A stretch of DNA of 64,000 nt from Hydractinia symbiolongicarpus. Lineage: Eukaryota; Cnidaria; Hydrozoa; Anthoathecata; Hydractiniidae. Shown here piece by piece: positions 1-15,800 of this stretch (positions within the stretch are counted from its first letter, which is position 1; the number at the start of each line of letters is the position of its first letter). The notes beneath the pieces were generated by a model. The model was given only the letters and a program-made list of their open reading frames with translations, was not told the DNA's origin and made no database searches. The stretch spans positions 32,304,001 to 32,368,000 of the forward strand of contig NC_079883.1 of NCBI RefSeq assembly GCF_029227915.1, read 5' to 3'. Position numbers and translations under genes: made by a program.

Positions 1-856
1 AAAGAAAGTACCCAGGGAGTAAACTCATTTACCGAACAATTTTTTAAACTATTTTTTCACCACTAAAACGCATGAGACTTGTAGTTTTCAAAAAAGTTTT
101 CATTCTTGATGAGACGCTTAATGAAAGGGGTTTAATCGCCGGCAAACGAAAACCCGCGATTTCCCGTAAAGCCCGGGCTTGGCCCATATAGTGGAATGTA
201 TACATAGAAAGTACCCAGGGAGTAAACTCATTTCCCGAACAATTTTTTAAACTATTTTTTCACCACTAAAACGCATGAGACTTGTAGTTTTCAAAAATGT
301 TTTCATTTTTGATGAAATGCTTAATAAAAGGGGTTTAATCGCCGGCAAACGAAAACCCGCGATTTCCCGTAAATCCCGGGCTTGGCCCGTATAGTCGAAT
401 GTATACAAAGAAAGTACCCTATGAGTAAACTAATTTCCAGAACGATTTTTTAAATTAGTTTTTCACCACTAAAACGCATAAGACTTGTAGTTTTCAAAAA
501 TGTTTTCATTTTTGATGAGATGCTGAATAAAAGAAGTTTAATCGCCGGCAAACGCAAACCTGCGATTTCCCGTAAATCCCGGGCTTGGCCCGTATAGTCG
601 AATGTATACAAAGAAAGTACCCAGGGAGTAAACTCATTTACCGAACGATTTTTTAAAATTATTTTCTCACCACTAAAACGCATGAGACTTGTAGTTTTCA
701 AAAAAGTTTTCATTCTTGATGAGACGCTTAATGAAAGGGGTTTAATCGCCGGCAAACGAAAACCCGCGATTTCCCGTAAATCCCGGGCTTGGCCCGTATA
801 GTCGAATGTATACATAGAAAGTACCCAGGGAGTAAACTCATTTCCCGAACAATTTT

Positions 857-3800
857 TTAAACTATTTTTTCACCACTAAAACGCATGAGACTTGTAGTTT
901 TCAAAAATGTTTTCATTTTTGATGAGACGCTGAATAAAAGAAGTTTAATCGCCGTCAAACGAAAACCCGCGATTTCCCGTAAATCCCGGGCTTGGCCCGT
1001 ATAGTCAAAAGTATACAAAGAAAGTACCCAGGGACTAAACTCATTTCCCAAACGATTTTTTAAATTATTTTGTCACCACTAAAACGCATGAGACTTGTAG
1101 TTTTCAAAAGTGTTTTCATTTTTGATGAGACGCTGAATAAAAGAAGTTTAATCGTTGGCAAACGAAAACCCGCAATTTCCCGTAAATCCCAGGCTTGGCC
1201 CGTATAGTTGTATGTATCTAAAGAAAGTACCCAGGGAGTAAACTGATTTTCCGAACGATTTTTCAAATTATTTCTGCACCACTAGAAAAAATGAGACTTG
1301 TAGTTTTCAAAAATGTTTTCATTTTTAATGAGAAGATTAATGAAAGAGGTTTAATCGCCGGCAAACGAAAACCCGCGATTTCCCGTAACTCCTGGACTCG
1401 GCCCGTATAGTCAAAAGTATACAAAGAAAGTACCCAGGGAGTAAACTCATTTCCCAAACGATTTTTTAAATTATTTTGTCACCACTAAAACGCATGAGAC
1501 TTGTAGTTTTCCAAAGGGTTTTCATTTTTGATGAGACGCTGAATAAAAGAAGTTTAATCGCCGGCAAACGAAAACCCACGATTTCCCGTAAATCCTGGGC
1601 TTGGCCCGTATAGTCAAAAGTATACAAAGAAAGTACCCAGGGAGTAAACTCATTTTCCGAACGATTTTTTAAATTATTTTTTCACCACTAAAACGCATGA
1701 GACTTGTAGTTTTCAAAAATGTTTTCATTTTTGATGAGACGCTTAATGAAAGTGGTTTAATAACCGGCAAACGAAAACCCGCGATTTCCCGTAAATCCCG
1801 GGCTTGGCCCGTATAGTCGAATGTATACAAAGAAAGTACCCTGTGAGTAAACTCATTTCCAGAACGATTTTTTAAATTATTATTTCACCACTAAAGCCCA
1901 TGAGACTTGTAGTTTTTAAAAATGTTTTCATTTTTGATGAGACGCTGAATAAAAGGAGTTTAATCGCTGCAAACGAAAACCCGCCATTTCCCGTAAACCC
2001 AGGACTCGGCCCGTATAGTCAAAAGTATACAAAGAAAGTACCCAGGGAGTAAACTCATTTGCCGAACGATTTTTTAAATTATTTTTTCACCACTAAAACG
2101 CATGAGACTTGTAGTTTTCAGTAATGTTTTCATTCTTGATGAGACGCTTAATGAAAGGGGTTTAATCGCCGGCAAACCAAAACCCGCGATTTCCCGTAAA
2201 TCCCGGGCTTGGCCCGTATAGTCGAATGTATACATAGAAAGTACCCAGGGAGTAAACTCATTTCCCGAACAATTTTTTAAACTATTTTTTCACCACTAAA
2301 ACGCATGAGACTTGTAGTTTTCAAAAATGTTTTCATTTTTGATGAAACGCTTAATGAAAGGGGTTTAATCGCCGGCAAACGAAAACCCGCGATTTCCCGT
2401 AAATCCCGGGCTTGGCCCGTATAGTCGAATGTATACAAAGAAAGTACCCTATGAGTAAACTAGTTTCCAGAACGATTTTTTAAATTAGTTTTTCACCACT
2501 AAAACGCATAAGACTTGTAGTTTTCAAAAATGTTTTCATTTTTGATGAGACGCTGAATAAAAGAAGTTTAATCGCCGGCAAACGAAAACCTGCGATTTCC
2601 CGTAAATCCCGGGCTTGGCCCGTATAGTCGAATGTATACATAGAAAGTACCCAGGGAGTAAACTCATTTCCCGAACAATTTTTTAAACTATTTTTTTACC
2701 ACTAAAACGCATGAGACTTGTAGTTTTCAAAAATGTTTTCATTTTTGATGAAACGCTTAATGAAAGGGGTTTAATCGCCGGCAAACGAAAACCCGCGATT
2801 TCCCGTAAATCCCGGGCCTGGCCCGTATAGTCGAATGTATACAAAGAAAGTACCCTATGAGTAAACTAATTTCCAGAACGATTTTTTAAATTAGTTTTTC
2901 ACCACTAAAACGCATAAGACTTGTAGTTTTCAAAAATGTTTTCATTTTTGATGAGACGCTGAACAAAAGAAGTTTAGTCGCCGGCAAACGCAAACCTGCG
3001 ATTACCCGTAAATCCCGGGCTTGGCCCGTATAGTCGAATGTATACAAAGAAAGTACCCAGGGAGTAAACTCATTTACCGAACGATTTTTTAAATTATTTT
3101 CTCACCACTAAAACGCATGAGACTTGTAGTTTTCAAAAAAGTTTTCATTCTTGATGAGACTCTTAATGAAAGGGGTTTAATCGCCGGCAAACGAAAACCT
3201 GCGATTTCCCGTAAATCCCGGGCTTGGCCCGTATAGTCGAATGTATACATAGAAAGTACCCAGGGAGTAAATTCATTTCCCGAACAATTTTTTAAACTAT
3301 TTTTTCACCACTAAAACGCATGAGACTTGTAGTTTTCAAAAATGTTTTCATTTTTGATGAAACGCTTAATGAAAGGGGTTTAATCGCCGGCAAACGAAAA
3401 CCCGCGATTTCCCGTAAATCCCGGGCTTGGCCCGTATAGTCGAATGTATACAAAGAAAGTACCCTATGAGTAAACTAATTTCCAGAACGATTTTTTAAAT
3501 TAGTTTTTCACCACTAAAACGCATAAGACTTGTAGTTTTCAAAAATGTTTTCATTTTTGATGAGACGCTGAATAAAAGAAGTTTAATCGCCGTCAAACGA
3601 AAACCCGCGATTTCCCGTAAATCACGGGCTTGGCCCGTATAGTCAAAAGTATACAAAGAAAGTACCCAGGGAGTAAACTCATTTCCCAAACGATTTTTTA
3701 AATTATTTTGTCACCACTAAAACGCATGAGACTTGTAGTTTTCAAAAGTGTTTTCATTTTTGATGAGACGCTGAATAAAAGAAGTTTAATCGTTGGCAAA

Positions 3801-6800
3801 CGAAAACCCGCAATTTCCCGTAAATCCCAGGCTTGGCCCGTATAGTTGTATGTATCTAAAGAAAGTACCCAGGGAGTAAACTGATTTTCCGAACGATTTT
3901 TCAAATTATTTCTGCACCACTAGAAAAAATGAGACTTGTAGTTTTCAAAAATGTTTTCATTTTTAATGAGAAGATTAATGAAAGAGGTCTAATCGCCGGC
4001 AAACGAAAACCCGCGATTTCCCGTAAATCCCGGACTCGGCCCATATTGTCAAAAGTATACAAAGAAAGTACCCAGGGAGTAAACTCATTTCCCGAACGAT
4101 TTTTTAAATTATTTTTTCACCACTAAAACGCATGAGACTTGTAGTTTTCAGAAATGTTTTCATTTTTGATGAGACGCCTGATGAAAGTGGTTTAATCGCC
4201 GGCAAACGAAAACCCGCGATTTCCCGTAAATCCCGGGCTTGGCCCGTATAGTCGAATGTATACAAAGAAAGTACCCTGCGAGTAAACTCATTTCCCAAAC
4301 GTTTTTTTAAATTATTATTTCACCACTAAAACGCATGAGACTTGTAGTTTTCAAAAAAGTTTTCATTCTTGATGAGACGCTTAGTGAAAGGGGTTTAATC
4401 GCCGGCAAACGAAAACCCGCGATTTCCCGTAAATCCCGGGCTTGGCCCGTATAGTCGAATGTATACATAGAAAGTACCCAGGGAGTAAACTCATTTCCCG
4501 AACAATTTTTTAAACTATTTTTTCACCACTAAAACGCATGAGACTTGTAGTTTTCAAAAATGTTTTCATTTTTGATGAAACGCTTAATGAAAGGGGTTTA
4601 ATCGCCGGCAAACGAAAACCCGCGATTTCCCGTAAATCCCGGGCTTGGCCTGTATAGTCGAATGTATACAAAGAAAGTACCCTATGAGTAAACTCATTTC
4701 CAGAACGATTTTTTAAATTAGTTTTTCACCACTAAAACGCATGAGACTTGTAGTTTTCAAAAAAGTTTTCATTCTTGATGAGACGCTTAGTGAAAGGGGT
4801 TTAATCGCCGGCAAACGAAAACCCGCGATTTCCCGTAAATCCCGGGCTTGGCCCGTATAGTCGAATGTATACATAGAAAGTACCCAGGGAGTAAACTCAT
4901 TTCCCGAACAATTTTTTAAACTATTTTTTCACCACTAAAACGCATGAGACTTGTAGTTTTCAAAAATGTTTTCATTTTTGATGAAACGCTTAATGAAAGG
5001 GGTTTAATCGCCGGCAAACGAAAACCCGCGATTTCCCGTAAATCCCGGGCTTGGCCTGTATAGTCGAATGTATACAAAGAAAGTACCCTATGAGTAAACT
5101 CATTTCCAGAACGATTTTTTAAATTAGTTTTTCACCACTAAAACGCATAAGACTTGTAGTTTTCAACAATGTTTTCATTTTTGATGAGACGCTGAATAAA
5201 AGAAGTTTAATCGCCGTCAAACGAAAACCCGCGATTTCCCGTAAATCCCGGGCTTGGCCCATATAGTCAAAAGTATACAAAGAAAGTACTCAGGGAGTAA
5301 ACTCAATTCCCAAACGATTTTTTAAATTATTTTGTCACCACTAAAACGCATGAGACTTGTAGTTTTCAAAAGTGTTTTTATTTTTGACGAGACGCTGAAT
5401 AAAAGAAGTTTAATCGTTGGCAAACAAAAACCCGCAAGTTCCCGTAAATCCCAGGCTTGGCCCGTACAGTTGTATGTATCTAAAGAAAGTACCCAGGGAG
5501 TAAACTGATTTTCCGAACGATTTTTCAAATTATTTCTGCACCACTAGAACAAATGAGACTTGTAGTTTTCAAAAATGTTTTCATTTTTAATGAGAAGATT
5601 AATGAAAGAGGTTTAATCGCCGGCAAACGAAAACCCGCGATTTCCCGTAAATCCCGGACTCGGCCCGTATAGTCAAAAGTATGCAAAGAAAGTACCCAGG
5701 GAGTAAACTCATTTCCCGAACGATTTTTAAATTATTTTTTCACCACTAAAGCGCATGAGACTTGTAGTTTTCAGAAATGTTTTCATTTTTGATGAGACGC
5801 TTAATGAAAGTGGTTTAATCGCCGGCAAACGAAAACCCGCGATTTCCCGTAAATCCCGGGCTTGGCCCGTATAGTCGAATGTATACAAAGAAAGTACCCT
5901 GTGCGTAAACTCATTTCCAGAACGATTTTTTTAATTATTTTTCCACCACTAAAACGCATAAGACTTGTAGTTTTCAAAAGTGTTTTCATTTTTGATGAGA
6001 CGCTGAATAAAAGAAGTTTAATCGCCGTCAAACGAAAACCCGCGATTTCCCGTAAATCCCGGGCTTGGCCCGTATAGTCAAAAGTATACAAAGAAAGTAC
6101 CCAGGGACTAAACTCATTTCCCAAACGATTTTTTAAATTAGTTTGTCACCACTAAAACGCATGAGACTTGTAGTTTTCAAAAGTGTTTTCATTTTTGATG
6201 AGACGCTGAATAAAAGAAGTTTAATCGTTGGCAAACGAAAACCCGCAATTTCCCGTAAATCCCAGGCTTGGCCCGTATAGTTGTATGTATCTAAAGAAAG
6301 TACCCAGGGAGTAAACTGATTTTCCGAACGATTTTTCAAATTATTTCTGCACCACTAGAAAAAATAAGACTTGTAGTTTTCAAAAATGTTTTCATTTTTA
6401 ATGAGAAGATTAATGAAAGAGGTTTAATCGCCGGCAAACGAAAACCCGCGATTTCCCGTAACTCCTGGACTCGGCCCGTATAGTCAAAAGTATACAAAGA
6501 ACGTACCCAGGGAGTAAACTCATTTCCCAAACGATTTTTTAAATTATTTTGTCACCACTAAAACGCATGAGACTTGTAGTTTTCCAAAGGGTTTTCATTT
6601 TTGATGAGACGCTGAATAAAAGAAGTTTAATCGCCGGCAAACGAAAACCCACGATTTCCCGTAAATCCTGGGCTTGACCCGTATAGTCAAAAGTATACAA
6701 AGAAAGTACCCAGGGAGTAAACTCATTTTCCGAACGATTTTTTAAATTATTTTTTCACCACTAAAACGCATAAGACTTGTAGTTTTCAAAAATGTTTTCA

Positions 6801-9800
6801 TTTTTGATGAGACGCTTAATGAAAGTGGTTTAATTACCGGCAAACGAAAACCCGCGATTTCCCGTAAATCCCGGGCTTGGCCCGTATAGTCGAATGTATA
6901 CAAAGAAAGTACCCTGTGAGTAAACTCATTTCCAGAACGATTTTTTAAATTATTATTTCACCACTAAAGCCCATGAGACTTGTAGTTTTTAAAAATGTTT
7001 TCATTTTTGATGAGACGCTGAATAAAAGGAGTTTAATCGCCGCAAACGAAAACCCGCCATTTCCCGTAAACCCAGGACTCGGCCCGTATAGTCAAAAGTA
7101 TACAAAGAAAGTACCCAGGGAGTAAACTCATTTGCCGAACGATTTTTTAAATTATTTTTTCACCACTAAAACGCATGAGACTTGTAGTTTTCAGTAATGT
7201 TTTCATTCTTGATGAGACGCTTAATGAAAGGGGTTTAATCGCCGGCAAACCAAAACCCGCGATTTCCCGTGAATCCCGGGCTTGGCCCGTATAGTCGAAT
7301 GTATACATAGAAAGTACCCAGGGAGTAAACTCATTTCCCGAACAATTTTTTAAACTATTTTTTCACCACTAAAACGCATGAGACATGTAGTTTTCAAAAA
7401 TGTTTTCATTTTTGATGAAACGCTTAATGAAAGGGGTTTAATCGCCGGCAAACGAAAACCCGCGATTTCCCGTAAATCCCGGGCTTGGCCCGTATAGTCG
7501 AATGTATACAAAGAAAGTACCCTATGAGTAAACTAGTTTCCAGAACGATTTTTTAAATTAGTTTTTCACCACTAAAACGCATAAGACTTGTAGTTTTCAA
7601 AAATGTTTTCATTTTTGATGAGACGCTGAATAAAAGAAGTTTAATCGCCGGCAAACGAAAACCTGCGATTTCCCGTAAATCCCGGGCTTGGCCCGTGTAG
7701 TCGAATGTATACATAGAAAGTACCCAGGGAGTAAACTCATTTCCCGAACAATTTTTTAAACTATGTTTTCACCACTAAAACGCATGAGACTTGTAGTTTT
7801 CAAAAATGTTTTCATTTTTGATGAAACGCTTAATGAAAGGGGTTTAATCGCCGGCAAACGAAAACCCGCGATTTCCCGTAAATCCCGGGCTTGGCCCGTA
7901 TGGTCGAATGTATACAAAGAAAGTACCCTATGAGTAAACTAATTTCCAGAACGATTTTTTAAATTAGTTTTTCACCACTAAAACGCATAAGACTTGTAGT
8001 TTTCAAAAATGTTTTCATTTTTGATGAGACGCTGAACAAAAGAAGTTTAGTCGCCGGCAAACGCAAACCTGCGATTTCCCGTAAATCCCGGGCTTGGCCC
8101 GTATAGTCGAATGTATACAAAGAAAGTACCCAGGGAGTAAACTCATTTACCGAACGATTTTTTAAATTATTTTCTCACCACTAAAACGCATGAGACTTGT
8201 AGTTTTCAAAAAAGTTTTCATTCTTGATGAGACTCTTAATGAAAGGGGTTTAATCGCCGGCAAACGAAAACCTGCGATTTCCCGTAAATCCCGGGCTTGG
8301 CCCGTATAGTCGAATGTATACATAGAAAGTACCCAGGGAGTAAACTCATTTCCCGAACAATTTTTTAAACTATTTTTTCACCACTAAAACGCATGAGACT
8401 TGTAGTTTTCAAAAATGTTTTCATTTTTGATGAAACGCTTAATGAAAGGGGTTTAATTGCCGGCAAACGAAAACCCGCGATTTCCCGTAAATCCCGGGCT
8501 TGGCCCGTATAGTCGAATGTATACAAAGAAAGTACCCTATGAGTAAACTAATTTCCAGAACGATTTTTTAAATTAGTTTTTCACCACTAAAACGCATAAG
8601 ACTTGTAAATTTTAAAAATGTTTTCATTTTTGATGAGACGCTGAATAAAAGAAGTTTATTCGCCGCCAAACGAAAACCCGCGATTTCCCGTAAATCACGG
8701 GCTTGGCCCGTATAGTCAAAAGTATACAAAGAAAGTACCCAGGGAGTAAACTCATTTCCCAAACGATTTTTTAAATTATTTTGTCACCACTAAAACGCAT
8801 GAGACTTGTAGTTTTCAAAAGTGTTTTCATTTTTGATGAGACGCTGAATAAAAGAAGTTTAATCGTTGGCAAACGAAAACCCGCAATTTCCCGTAAATCC
8901 CAGGCTTGGCCCGTATAGTTGTATGTATCTAAAGAAAGTACCCAGGGAGTAAACTGATTTTCCGAACGATTTTTCAAATTATTTCTGCACCACTAGAAAA
9001 AATGAGACTTGTAGTTTTCAAAAATGTTTTCATTTTTAATGAGAAGATTAATGAAAGAGGTCTAATCGCCGGCAAACGAAAACCCGCGATTTCCCGTAAA
9101 TCCCGGACTCGGCCCATATTGTCAAAAGTATACAAAGAAAGTACCCAGGGAGTAAACTCATTTCCCGAACGATTTTTTAAATTATTTTTTCACCACTAAA
9201 ACGCATGAGACTTGTAGTTTTCAGAAATGTTTTCATTTTTGATGAGACGCCTGATGAAAGTGGTTTAATCGCCGGCAAACGAAAACCCGCGATTTCCCGT
9301 AAATCCCGGGCTTGGCCCGTATAGTCGAATGTATACAAAGAAAGTACCCTGCGAGTAAACTCATTTCCCAAACGTTTTTTTAAATTATTATTTCACCACT
9401 AAAACGCATGAGACTTGTAGTTTTCAAAAAAGTTTTCATTCTTGATGAGACGCTTAATGAAAGGGGTTTAATCGCCGGCAAACGAAAACCCGCGATTTCC
9501 CGTAAATCCCGGGCTTGCCCCGTATAGTCGAATGTATACATAGAAAGTACCCAGGAAGTAAACTCATTTCCCGAACAATTTTTTAAACTATTTTTTCACC
9601 ACTAAAACGCATGAGACTTGTAGTTTTCAAAAATGTTTTCATTTTTGATGAAACGCTTAATGAAAGGGGTTTAATCGCCAGCAAACGAAAACCCGCGATT
9701 TCCCGTAAATCCCGGGCTTGGCCTGTATAGTCGAATGTATACAAAGAAAGTACCCTATGAGTAAACTCATTTTAAGAACGATTTTTTAAATTAGTTTTTC

Positions 9801-12800
9801 ACCACTAAAACGCATAAGACTTGTAGTTTTCAACAATGTTTTCATTTTTGATGAGACGCTGAATAAAAGAAGTTTAATCGCCGTCAAACGAAAACCTGCG
9901 ATTTCCCGTAAATCCCGGGCTTGGCCCGTATAGTCAAAAGTATACAAAGAAAGTACTCAGGGAGTAAACTCAATTCCCAAACGATTTTTTAAATTATTTT
10001 GTCACCACTAAAACGCATGAGACTTGTAGTTTTCAAAAGTGTTTTTATTTTTGACGAGACGCTGAATAAAAGAAGTTTAATCGTTGGCAAACGAAAACCC
10101 GCAATTTCCCGTAAATCCCAGGCTTGGCCCGTATAGTTGTATGTATCTAAAGAAAGTACCCAGGGAGTAAACTGATTTTCCGAACGATTTTTCAAATTAT
10201 TTCTGCACCACTAGAACAAATGAGACTTGTAGTTTTCAAAAATGTTTTCATTTTTAATGAGAAGATTAATGAAAGAGGTTTAATCGCCGGCAAACGAAAA
10301 CCCGCGATTTCCCGTAAATCCCGGACTCGGCCCGTATAGTCAAAAGTATGCAAAGAAAGTACCCAGGGAGTAAACTCATTTCCCGAACGATTTTTAAATT
10401 ATTTTTTCACCACTAAAGCGCATGAGACTTGTAGTTTTCAGAAATGTTTTCATTTTTGATGAGACGCTTAATGAAAGTGGTTTAATAACCGGCAAACGAA
10501 AACCCGCGATTTCCCGTAAATCCCGGGCTTGGCCCGTATAGTCGAATGTATACAAAGAAAGTACCCTGTGCGTAAACTCATTTCCAGAACGATTTTTTTA
10601 ATTATTTTTCCACCACTAAAACGCATAAGACTTGTAGTTTTCAAAAGTGTTTTCATTTTTGATGAGACGCTGAATAAAAGAAGTTTAATCGTCGGCAAAC
10701 GAAAACCCACGATTTTCCGTAAATCCTGGGCTTGGCCCGTATAGTCAAAAGTATACAAAGAAAGTACCCAGGGAGTAAACTCATTTTCCGAACGATTTTT
10801 TAAATTATTTTTTCACCACTAAAACGCATGAGACTTGTAGTTATCAAAAATGTTTTCATTTTTGATGAGACGCGGGATAAAAGAAGTTTAATCGCCGGCA
10901 AACGAAAACCCGCAATTTCCCGTAAATCCGGGACTCGGCCTGTATAGTCAAAAGTATACAAAGAAAGTACCCAGGGAGTAAACTCATTTCCCGAACGATT
11001 TTTTAAGTTATTTTTTCACCACTAAAACGCATGCGACTTGTAGTTTTCAGTAATGTTTTCATTTTTGATGAGACGCCTAAGGAAAGTGGTTTAATCGCCG
11101 GCAAACGAAAACCCGCGATTTCCCGTAAATCCCGGGCTTGGCCCGTATAGTCGAATGTATACAAAGAAAGTACCCTGTGAGTAAACTCATTTCCCAAACG
11201 TTTTTTTAAATTATTATTTCACCACTAAAACGCATGAGACTTGTAGTTTTCAAAAGTGTTTTCATTTTTGATGAGACGCTGAATAAAAGAAGTTTAATCG
11301 CCGTCAAACGAAAACCCGCGATTTCCCGTAAATCCCGGGCTTGGCCCGTATAGTCAAAAGTATACAAAGAAAGTACCCCGGGAGTAAACTCATTTCCCAA
11401 ACGATTTTTTAAATTATTTTGTCACCACTAAAACGCATGAGACTTGTAGTTTTCAAAAGTGTTTTCATTTTTGATGAGACGCTGAATAAAAGAAGTTTAA
11501 TCGTTGGCAAACGAAAACCCGCAATTTCCCGTAAATCCCAGGCTTGGCCCGCATAGTTGTATGTATCTATAAAAAGTACCCAGGGAGTAAACTCATTTGC
11601 CGAACGATTTTTTAAATTATTTTTTCACCACTAAAACGCATGAGACTTGTAGTTTTCAGAAATGTTTTCATTTTTGATGAGACGCCTGATGAAAGTGGTT
11701 TAATCGCCGGCAAACGAAAACCCGCGATTTCCCGTAAATCCCGGGCTTGGCCCGTATAGTCGAATGTATACAAAGAAAGTACCCTGCGAGTAAACTCATT
11801 TCCCAAACGTTTTTTTAAATTATTATTTCACCACTAAAACGCATGAGACTTGTAGTTTTCAAAAAAGTTTTCATTCTTGATGAGACGCTTAATGAAAGGG
11901 GTTTAATCGCCGGCAAACGAAAACCCGCGATTTCCCGTAAATCCCGGGCTTGGCCCGTATAGTCGAATGTATACATAGAAAGTACCCAGGGAGTAAACTC
12001 ATTTCCCGAACAATTTTTTAAACTATTTTTTCACCACTAAAACGCATGAGACTTGTAGTTTTCAAAAATGTTTTCATTTTTGATGAAACGCTTAATGAAA
12101 GGGGTTTAATCGCCGGCAAACGAAAACCCGCGATTTCCCGTAAATCCCGGGCTTGGCCCGTATAGTCGAATGTATACAAAGAAAGTACCCTATGAGTAAA
12201 CTAGTTTCCAGAACGATTTTTTAAATTAGTTTTTCACCACTAAAACGCATAAGACTTGTAGTTTTCAAAAATGTTTTCATTTTTGATGAGACGCTGAATA
12301 AAAGAAGTTTAATCGCCGGCAAACGAAAACCTGCCATTTCCCGTAAATCCCGGGCTTGGCCCGTATAGTCGAATGTATACATAGAAAGTACCCAGGGAGT
12401 AAACTCATTTCCCGAACAATTTTTTAAACTATTTTTTCACCACTAAAACGCATGAGACTTGTAGTTTTCAAAAATGTTTTCATTTTTGATGAAACGCTTA
12501 ATGAAAGGGGTTTAATCGCCGGCAAACGAAAACCCGCGATTTCCCGTAAATCCCAGGCTTGGCCCGTATAGTCGAATGTATACAAAGAAAGTACCCTATG
12601 AGTAAACTAATTTCCAGAACGATTTTTTAAATTAGTTTTTCACCACTAAAACGCATAAGACTTGTAGTTTTCAAAAATGTTTTCATTTTTGATGAGACGC
12701 TGAACAAAAGAAGTTTAGTCGCCGGCAAACGCAAACCTGCGATTTCCCGTAAATCCCGGGCTTGGCCCGTATAGTCGAATGTATACAAAGAAAGTACCCA

Positions 12801-15800
12801 GGGAGTAAACTCATTTACCGAACGATTTTTTAAATTATTTTCTCACCACTAAAACGCATGAGACTTGTAGTTTTCAAAAAAGTTTTCATTCTTGATGAGA
12901 CTCTTAATGAAAGGGGTTTAATCGCCGGCAAACGAAAACCTGCGATTTCCCGTAAATCCCGGGCTTGGCCCGTATAGTCGAATGTATACATAGAAAGTAC
13001 CCAGGGAGTAAACTCATTTCCCGAACAATTTTTTAAATTAGTTTTTCACCACTAAAACGCATAAGACTTGTAGTTTTCAAAAATGTTTTCATTTTTGATG
13101 AGACGCTGAATAAAAGAAGTTTAATCGCCGTCAAACGAAGACCCGCGATTTCCCGTAAATCACGGGCTTGGCCCGTATAGTCAAAAGTATACAAAGAAAG
13201 TACCCAGGGAGTAAACTCATTTCCCAAACGATTTTTTAAATTATTTTGTCACCACTAAAACGCATGAGACTTGTAGTTTTCAAAAGTGTTTTCATTTTTG
13301 ATGAGACGCTGAATAAAAGAAGTTTAATCGTTGGCAAACGAAAACCCGCAATTTCCCGTAAATCCCAGGCTTGGCCCGTATAGTTGTATGTATCTAAAGA
13401 AAGTACCCAGGGAGTAAACTGATTTTCCGAACGATTTTTCAAATTATTTCTGCACCACTAGAAAAAATGAGACTTGTAGTTTTCAAAAATGTTTTCATTT
13501 TTAATGAGAAGATTAATGAAAGAGGTCTAATCGCCGGCAAACGAAAACCCGCGATTTCCCGTAAATCCCGGACTCGGCCCATATTGTCAAAAGTATACAA
13601 AGAAAGTACCCAGGGAGTAAACTCATTTCCCGAACGATTTTTTAAATTATTTTTTCACCACTAAAACGCATGAGACTTGTAGTTTTCAGAAATGTTTTCA
13701 TTTTTGATGAGACGCCTGATGAAAGTGGTTTAATCGCCGGCAAACGAAAACCCGCGATTTCCCGTAAATCCCGGGCTTGGCCCGTATAGTCGAATGTATA
13801 CAAAGAAAGTACCCTGCGAGTAAACTCATTTCCCAAACGTTTTTTTAAATTATTATTTCACCACTAAAACGCATGAGACTTGTAGTTTTCAAAAAAGTTT
13901 TCATTCTTGATGAGACGCTTAATGAAAGGGGTTTAATCGCCGGCAAACGAAAACCCGCGATTTCCCGTAAATCCCGGGCTTGGCCCGTATAGTCGAATGT
14001 ATACATAGAAAGTACCCAGGGAGTAAACTCATTTCCCGAACAATTTTTTAAACTATTTTTTCACCACTAAAACGCATGCGACTTGTAGTTTTCAAAAATG
14101 TTTTCATTTTTGATGAAACGCTTAATGAAAGGGGTTTAATCGCCGGCAAACGAAAACCCGCGAAATCCCGTAAATCCCGGGCTTGGCCTGTATAGTCGAA
14201 TGTATACAAAGAAAGTACCCTATCAGTAAACTCATTTCCAGAACGATTTTTTAAATTAGTTTTTCACCACTAAAACGCATAAGACTTGTAGTTTTCAACA
14301 ATGTTTTCATTTTTGATGAGACGCTGAATAAAAGAAGTTTAATCGCCGTCAAACGAAAACAAGCGATTTCCCGTAAATCCCGGGCTTGGCCCGTATAGTC
14401 AAAAGTATACAAAGAAAGTACTCAGGGAGTAAACTCAATTCCCAAACGATTTTTTAAATTATTTTGTCACCACTAAAACGCATGAGACTTGTAGTTTTCA
14501 AAAGTGTTTTTATTTTTGACGAGACGCTGAATAAAAGAAGTTTAATCGTTGGCAAACGAAAACCCGCAATTTCCCGTAAATCCCAGGCTTGGCCCGTATA
14601 GTTGTATGTATCTAAAGAAAGTACCCAGGGAGTAAACTGATTTTCCGAACGATTTTTCAAATTATTTCTGCACCACTAGAACAAATGAGACTTGTAGTTT
14701 TCAAAAATGTTTTCATTTTTAATGAGAAGATTAATGAAAGAGGTTTAATCGCCGGCAAACGAAAACCCGCGATTTCCCGTAAATCCCGGACTCGGCCCGT
14801 ATAGTCAAAAGTATGCAAAGAAAGTACCCAGGGAGTAAACTCATTTCCCGAACGATTTTTAAATTATTTTTTCACCACTAAAGCGCATGAGACTTGTAGT
14901 TTTCAGAAATGTTTTCATTTTTGATGAGACGCTTAATGAAAGTGGTTTAATCGCCGGCAAACGAAAACCCGCGATTTCCCGTAAATCCCGGGCTTGGCCC
15001 GTATAGTCGAATGTATACAAAGAAAGTACCCTGTGCGTAAACTCATTTCCAGAACGATTTTTTTAATTATTTTTCCACCACTAAAACGCATAAGACTTGT
15101 AGTTTTCAAAAGTGTTTTCATTTTTGATGAGACGCTGAATAAAAGAAGTTTAATCGCCGGCAAACGAAAACCCGCGATTTCCCGTAAATCCGGGACTCGG
15201 CCTGTATAGTCAAAAGTATACAAAGAAAGTACCCAGGGAGTAAACTCATTTCCCGAACGATTTTTTAAGTTATTTTTTCACCACTAAAACGCATGCGACT
15301 TGTAGTTTTCAGTAATGTTTTCATTTTTGATGAGACGCCTAAGGAAAGTGGTTTAATCGCCGGCAAACGAAAACCCGCGATTTCCCGTAAATCCCGGGCT
15401 TGGCCCGTATAGTCGAATGTATACAAAGAAAGTACCCTGTGAGTAAACTCATTTCCCAAACGTTTTTTTAAATTATTATTTCACCACTAAAACGCATGAG
15501 ACTTGTAGTTTTCAAAAGTGTTTTCATTTTTGATGAGACGCTGAATAAAAGAAGTTTAATCGCCGTCAAACGAAAACCCGCGATTTCCCGTAAATCCCGG
15601 GCTTGGCCCGTATAGTCAGAAGTATACAAAGAAAGTACCCCGGGAGTAAACTCATTTCCCAAACGATTTTTTAAATTATTTTGTCACCACTAAAACGCAT
15701 GAGACTTGTAGTTTTCAAAAGTGTTTTCATTTTTGATGAGACGCTGAATAAAAGAAGTTTAGTCGTTGGCAAACGAAAACCCGCAATTTCCCGTAAATCC

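Noticed and set aside
1-400. CENP-B box in the monomer
   Set aside because: TTCCCGTAAATCCCGGG has similar spacing but misses several of the essential positions, so I do not call it.
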